From: JAAYCI01 sp964367945
GTDB taxonomy: Bacteria; Bacillota; Clostridia; Oscillospirales; Ruminococcaceae
Length of the DNA: 9,013 nt
Reading direction: 5' to 3'
Assembly: GCA_964367945.1 (NCBI GenBank)
Contig: CAYIZZ010000102.1
Location: 1 to 9,013 of the forward strand
Numbering within the stretch: position 1 is the stretch's first letter; every line of letters starts with the position of its first letter. Positions 6,438 through 9,013 of the stretch are shown piece by piece. The notes under the pieces were generated by a model that made no database searches, was not told the origin of the DNA, and saw only the letters and a list, made by a program, of their open reading frames with translations. A program made the translations under genes and the position numbers.

Positions 6438-6530
6438 CATCTGAGGGACGACTTCAAAGATGAGGTTTTTACAACGATGTGAAAACCTTGTTTTTTTGTG
6501 GGTTTATAACTTTGTACTTAAAAGAAGGAG
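6438..6530 (+). promoter_or_regulatory. Candidate guanidine-II (mini-ykkC) riboswitch leader
   Basis: Two tandem hairpins are each capped by the tetraloop ACGA, matching the ACGR loops that define the mini-ykkC/guanidine-II class. Hairpin 1 has its loop at 6448-6451, closed by G6447-C6452. The stem is short and bulged (TGA-G-GG with CTTCA), and can extend by CATC/GATG (6438-6441 with 6459-6462) if transcription starts upstream. Hairpin 2 has 11 continuous pairs (6463-6473 with 6478-6488, one U-G) around the loop at 6474-6477. A T7 run follows (6491-6497), so hairpin 2 also resembles an intrinsic terminator. The 3' arm and tail (6486-6494, CCTTGTTTT) can instead pair with AAAAGAAGG (6520-6528) at the ribosome site, 8 of 9 positions. 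This is the expected OFF state of a translational switch. The class is an inference from loops and architecture and no alignment was run. Confidence 0.55.
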
Positions 6531-6539
6531 ATAGCAAGA

Positions 6540-7466
6540 ATGTCGCTACCATCGCACGAAGCATCAAAAAAAGCTCAGAATTTGGCTATGGCAGGCTTTG
6601 TTTTGGCAACTATAATATGGGGATGGGGATTTATATTCCAAAAGTTTGCTGCAAGTGCAGGTATGTCGTCTGTTGCAGTTACTCTTGGTAGAGGCGTGTT
6701 GGCTACCGTGGTACTATCGGTAATATTTTTCAAAACTATTAAACGAGAGTATAAAAAAGGGCAGTGGAAAGTAGGCGCGGTATTGGGGTTTTTACTGGCC
6801 GGCGGAAATATGCTGCAAAGCTATGGAATAGAATTCACAACACCCGGGAAGTCGGCATTTATCACCAGCAGTTATGTGATATGGGTGCCTGTTTTGTATT
6901 GGATACTCACACGAAAAAAAATGTATGTATCAGTAGGGGTGGCGTGTGTACTCAGTCTTATTGGTATTGGGATATTGTCGCTTGATTTTTCTGAAGGGTT
7001 TTCGATGAATTATGGGGATGTTATCACGCTGATTTCTTCTATGTTTTTTGCTATGCAGATAGTTGTGATAGGAAAATACGCAAAACACATGCATCCGATA
7101 GTGATGGCGGTGCTTCAATGTGCGTTTTCCGGTCTGTTCTCTGCGATACTTTTTCTGGGAAACGGAGAGTCGTTTACAGTGTTTTTAAGTACTGATGCGG
7201 CAATTGCTGTAGGGTATTTAGGTGTTATATCTACCGGCATAGGATTTACCGTTCAGGTGATAGGACAAAGGTACGTCTCTAGTGCAAAAGCCGGAGTGTT
7301 ATTATCCTGCGAGTCCCTTTTTGGGGCGATATTCTCGGTGATAGTAGGGTATGATGTGCTTAGTTTCAGGATATTGCTAGGTGGCGCAATTGTTTTCATA
7401 GCAGTGATTTTGCCGGACGTGTGTGTATACTTGAAACTGAAAAACAGCCAAAAACATCAAGTATAG
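6540..7466 (+). CDS. DMT-superfamily EamA transporter
   Basis: The 308-residue protein has about ten predicted membrane helices (roughly 15-34, 44-64, 78-96, 105-124, 128-148, 157-177, 184-206, 219-238, 249-270 and 275-294). They fall into two EamA repeats. Typical features are FVLATIIWGWGFIFQKFA (20-37), LQSYGIEFTTPGKSAFITS (92-110) and the second-repeat helix SSAKAGVLLSCESLFGAIFS. Members export metabolites, amino acids or drugs. Substrate is not readable from the sequence alone. The start is supported by AAGGAG (6525-6530), 9 nt upstream. The leader carries two ACGA hairpins, which would suggest control by guanidine and hence a role in removing guanidine or a related compound. The classical guanidine exporters are the small 4-TM SMR relatives in the same DMT superfamily, so a 10-TM member here would be less usual. 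Its transcript ends at its own terminator. Confidence 0.9.
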   Translation: MSLPSHEASKKAQNLAMAGFVLATIIWGWGFIFQKFAASAGMSSVAVTLGRGVLATVVLSVIFFKTIKREYKKGQWKVGAVLGFLLAGGNMLQSYGIEFTTPGKSAFITSSYVIWVPVLYWILTRKKMYVSVGVACVLSLIGIGILSLDFSEGFSMNYGDVITLISSMFFAMQIVVIGKYAKHMHPIVMAVLQCAFSGLFSAILFLGNGESFTVFLSTDAAIAVGYLGVISTGIGFTVQVIGQRYVSSAKAGVLLSCESLFGAIFSVIVGYDVLSFRILLGGAIVFIAVILPDVCVYLKLKNSQKHQV

Positions 7467-7496
7467 CCGAATGTAATAAAGTAAAATATATGAAAT

Positions 7497-7532
7497 AACC
7501 TCTTTTGTGCACTTGCATGAAAGAGGTTTTTT
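7497..7532 (+). terminator. Terminator of the EamA gene
   Basis: AACCTCTTT (7497-7505) pairs with AAAGAGGTT (7520-7528). The stem extends inward to about 14 pairs with two G-U pairs and an ACTT loop, and ends in T6 (7527-7532). It separates the transporter from the hydantoinase gene. Confidence 0.92.
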
Positions 7533-7537
7533 GCGCT

Positions 7538-7565
7538 ATGGTTATACAGCGTAATATGGTATACT
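7538..7565 (+). promoter_or_regulatory. Extended -10 promoter of the hydantoinase gene
   Basis: TATACT (7560-7565) is preceded by TG at 7557-7558, giving an extended -10 (TGGTATACT). No good -35 lies 17 bp upstream. ATGGTTATAC (7538-7547) and ATGGTATAC (7556-7564) form a direct repeat 18 bp apart that covers the -35 and -10 positions, possibly a regulator site. The leader would be about 45 nt, with GAGG 6 nt before the ATG. Confidence 0.55.
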
Positions 7566-7617
7566 AAAGGTAATAAAAATTCAAGAGATACAGTATGAAA
7601 TCGAAAAGAGGCGAATT

Positions 7618-8988
7618 ATGGAAAAGCTGTTGATTTATAATGCGGTTATTGCAAGTTCCACGCAAGTGTTTCGTGGTGCTGTGTTGGCGGAAAATGGAAA
7701 AATAACAAAAATATATGATGAAAATGCAGTGTTACCAAATGATGCAAATAAAATAGATGCACAAGGTAAATATTTACTACCGGGTGGGGTGGATGCACAC
7801 ACACATTTTGACTTGGATGTGGGTATAGCGCGTGCCTCGGATGATTTTTATACAGGAAGCGTTGCGGCGGCATGTGGAGGAACCACCACCGTTGTGGATC
7901 ATATGGCGTTTGGGCCAAAAGGTGTACCTCTTACATACCAGCCAAAAGTGTATGAAACACTGGCGAAAGATAGTGTCGTTGACTATGGGTTTCATGGTGT
8001 GGTGCAGCATGTTGATGAAGACGTGATAAAAGACATGGAAGCCCTGAAAAACATGGGAATAACTAGCCTGAAACTATATATGACATATGACTACGGGCTG
8101 GGTGATGCCGATATTTTGCAAGTGTTGGCCAGAGCGAAAGAGCTGGACATGGTGGTGTGTGCTCATTGTGAAAATGATGCGGCAATTGCGGCTTTGCGCC
8201 AAAAGTTTGTAAAAGAAGGGAAAACCCAGCCACGATATCATGCGCTTAGCAGGCCACCACAAGCCGAAGCAGAGGCTGCATTCAGGCTGATGATGCTATC
8301 GCAAATATCAAAAACAAAAATATATATCGTGCATCTTTCATCAAAAGAAGGGCTTTCTGCCATTGAAACCGTAAAACAATGGGGAGCAAGTAATATCATT
8401 GTCGAGACATGCCCACAGTACCTGCTTTTGGACGATGAGCTATATCAAGATGATAAAGAAGGCCTAAAGTATATAATGAGCCCACCGCTAAGGAAAAAAG
8501 CAGACATGGAAGCGTTATGGCAGGCGCTGGCAAATGGAAGCATACAAACCATAGGAACAGACCATTGCCCATTTTTCTTTGAAACTCAAAAACAAATGGG
8601 TGCAAACAACTTTACTAAATGCCCAAACGGCGCGCCCGGAGTTGAGCTGCGTATGCCTTTATTATTCTCAGAAGGATATATGAAAAAACGATTAAGCCTT
8701 GAAAGACTGGTGCAAGTAGCGTGTAGTAATCCCGCACAAATTTTTGGTATCGCTGCGCAAAAAGGTGATATTAAAGTAGGTTTAGACGCAGATTTCGTGT
8801 TGTTTGATCCGACACATAACGTGAAAATAACAAAACAAATGCTTCATGAAAACGTGGACTATACACCATACGAAGGAATAGAACTTACAGGATATCCCGT
8901 AATGACAATATCCCGTGGTGAAATTATTGCAAAAAATGGAGTGTGTGAGGCGAAGAAAGGTCGAGGGAACTACGTACACCGAATTTAG
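7618..8988 (+). CDS. Dihydropyrimidinase / D-hydantoinase family cyclic amidohydrolase
   Basis: Enzymes of this family hydrolytically open the ring of dihydropyrimidines or 5-substituted hydantoins to N-carbamoyl products in the cytoplasm, using a dinuclear metal centre. The 456 residues match the usual length (about 455-475). All metal ligands are visible: H61 and H63 in DAHTHF, carboxylated lysine K152 in SLKLYMTY, H183 in CAHCEN, H239 in IVHLSSKEG, and D315 in GTDHCPF. Substrate-backbone residues are present too: the Tyr of LKLYMTYDYG, S288 in MSPPLR, and N337 in CPNGAPG. These separate it from allantoinase and dihydroorotase. The start has GAGG 6 nt upstream. A terminator precedes it, so it is likely a separate unit. 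Partners such as a carbamoylase or dihydropyrimidine dehydrogenase may lie to the right. Natural substrate is not certain. Confidence 0.92.
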   Translation: MEKLLIYNAVIASSTQVFRGAVLAENGKITKIYDENAVLPNDANKIDAQGKYLLPGGVDAHTHFDLDVGIARASDDFYTGSVAAACGGTTTVVDHMAFGPKGVPLTYQPKVYETLAKDSVVDYGFHGVVQHVDEDVIKDMEALKNMGITSLKLYMTYDYGLGDADILQVLARAKELDMVVCAHCENDAAIAALRQKFVKEGKTQPRYHALSRPPQAEAEAAFRLMMLSQISKTKIYIVHLSSKEGLSAIETVKQWGASNIIVETCPQYLLLDDELYQDDKEGLKYIMSPPLRKKADMEALWQALANGSIQTIGTDHCPFFFETQKQMGANNFTKCPNGAPGVELRMPLLFSEGYMKKRLSLERLVQVACSNPAQIFGIAAQKGDIKVGLDADFVLFDPTHNVKITKQMLHENVDYTPYEGIELTGYPVMTISRGEIIAKNGVCEAKKGRGNYVHRI

Positions 8989-9013
8989 GTAGGCGATAAC
9001 ATACCTCTTTCTG
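8989..9013 (+). other. Short downstream flank, no feature
   Basis: Only 25 bases remain after the hydantoinase stop codon. They hold no visible terminator stem or start codon with a ribosome site. Confidence 0.5.

Noticed and set aside
6479..6691. 70-codon frame starting in the EamA leader
   Set aside because: It overlaps the EamA gene in another frame, starts inside the leader hairpin, and lacks a ribosome site. The EamA start has a strong one.
1..9013. CRISPR array, prophage, transposase or defence island
   Set aside because: No regularly spaced repeats and no integrase, transposase, nuclease or toxin-antitoxin-like proteins were found. All large genes are metabolic, transport or signalling.

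Overview
The window comes from a low-to-moderate GC Gram-positive bacterium, most likely an anaerobic gut or sediment Clostridia (Oscillospiraceae-like). The evidence is the strong AAGGAG-type ribosome binding sites, near-consensus sigma-A promoters with 17-bp spacers, numerous hairpin-plus-U-tract terminators and a tRNA-His with genome-encoded CCA. The assignment below class level is a guess. There are no phage, transposase, CRISPR or defence genes.

Layout. Bases 3-227 (+) are the 3' end of a highly expressed periplasmic-type sugar-binding lipoprotein gene, closed by a strong terminator (268-300). A second, bidirectional hairpin (334-380) also ends the minus-strand block. That block is read from right to left: a SorC-family regulator (5915-4983), an APC amino-acid permease (4956-3592), a RibF-like riboflavin kinase (3398-2520) and a membrane-bound sensor diguanylate cyclase (2355-436). 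Regulator and permease are 26 bp apart and form an operon behind a TTGACT-17-TATAAT promoter. A 137-bp fold-back element sits between permease and ribF and overlaps the permease stop codon. A tRNA-His gene (6193-6116, -) with its own promoter and terminator divides the window.

To the right of the tRNA everything is on the plus strand. A DMT/EamA transporter (6540-7466) lies behind two possible promoters and a structured leader. A terminator and an extended -10 promoter follow, then a dihydropyrimidinase/hydantoinase (7618-8988).

The most interesting signal is the EamA leader (about 6438-6530). It contains two tandem hairpins, each capped by an ACGA tetraloop, the signature of the mini-ykkC (guanidine-II) riboswitch. 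The 3' arm of the second hairpin can alternatively pair with the Shine-Dalgarno region. This suggests a guanidine-responsive ON switch controlling a 10-TM EamA exporter. The other notable points are the fold-back element, loss of adenylyltransferase motifs in the RibF-like protein, and a SorC (sugar-phosphate type) regulator paired with an amino-acid type permease.
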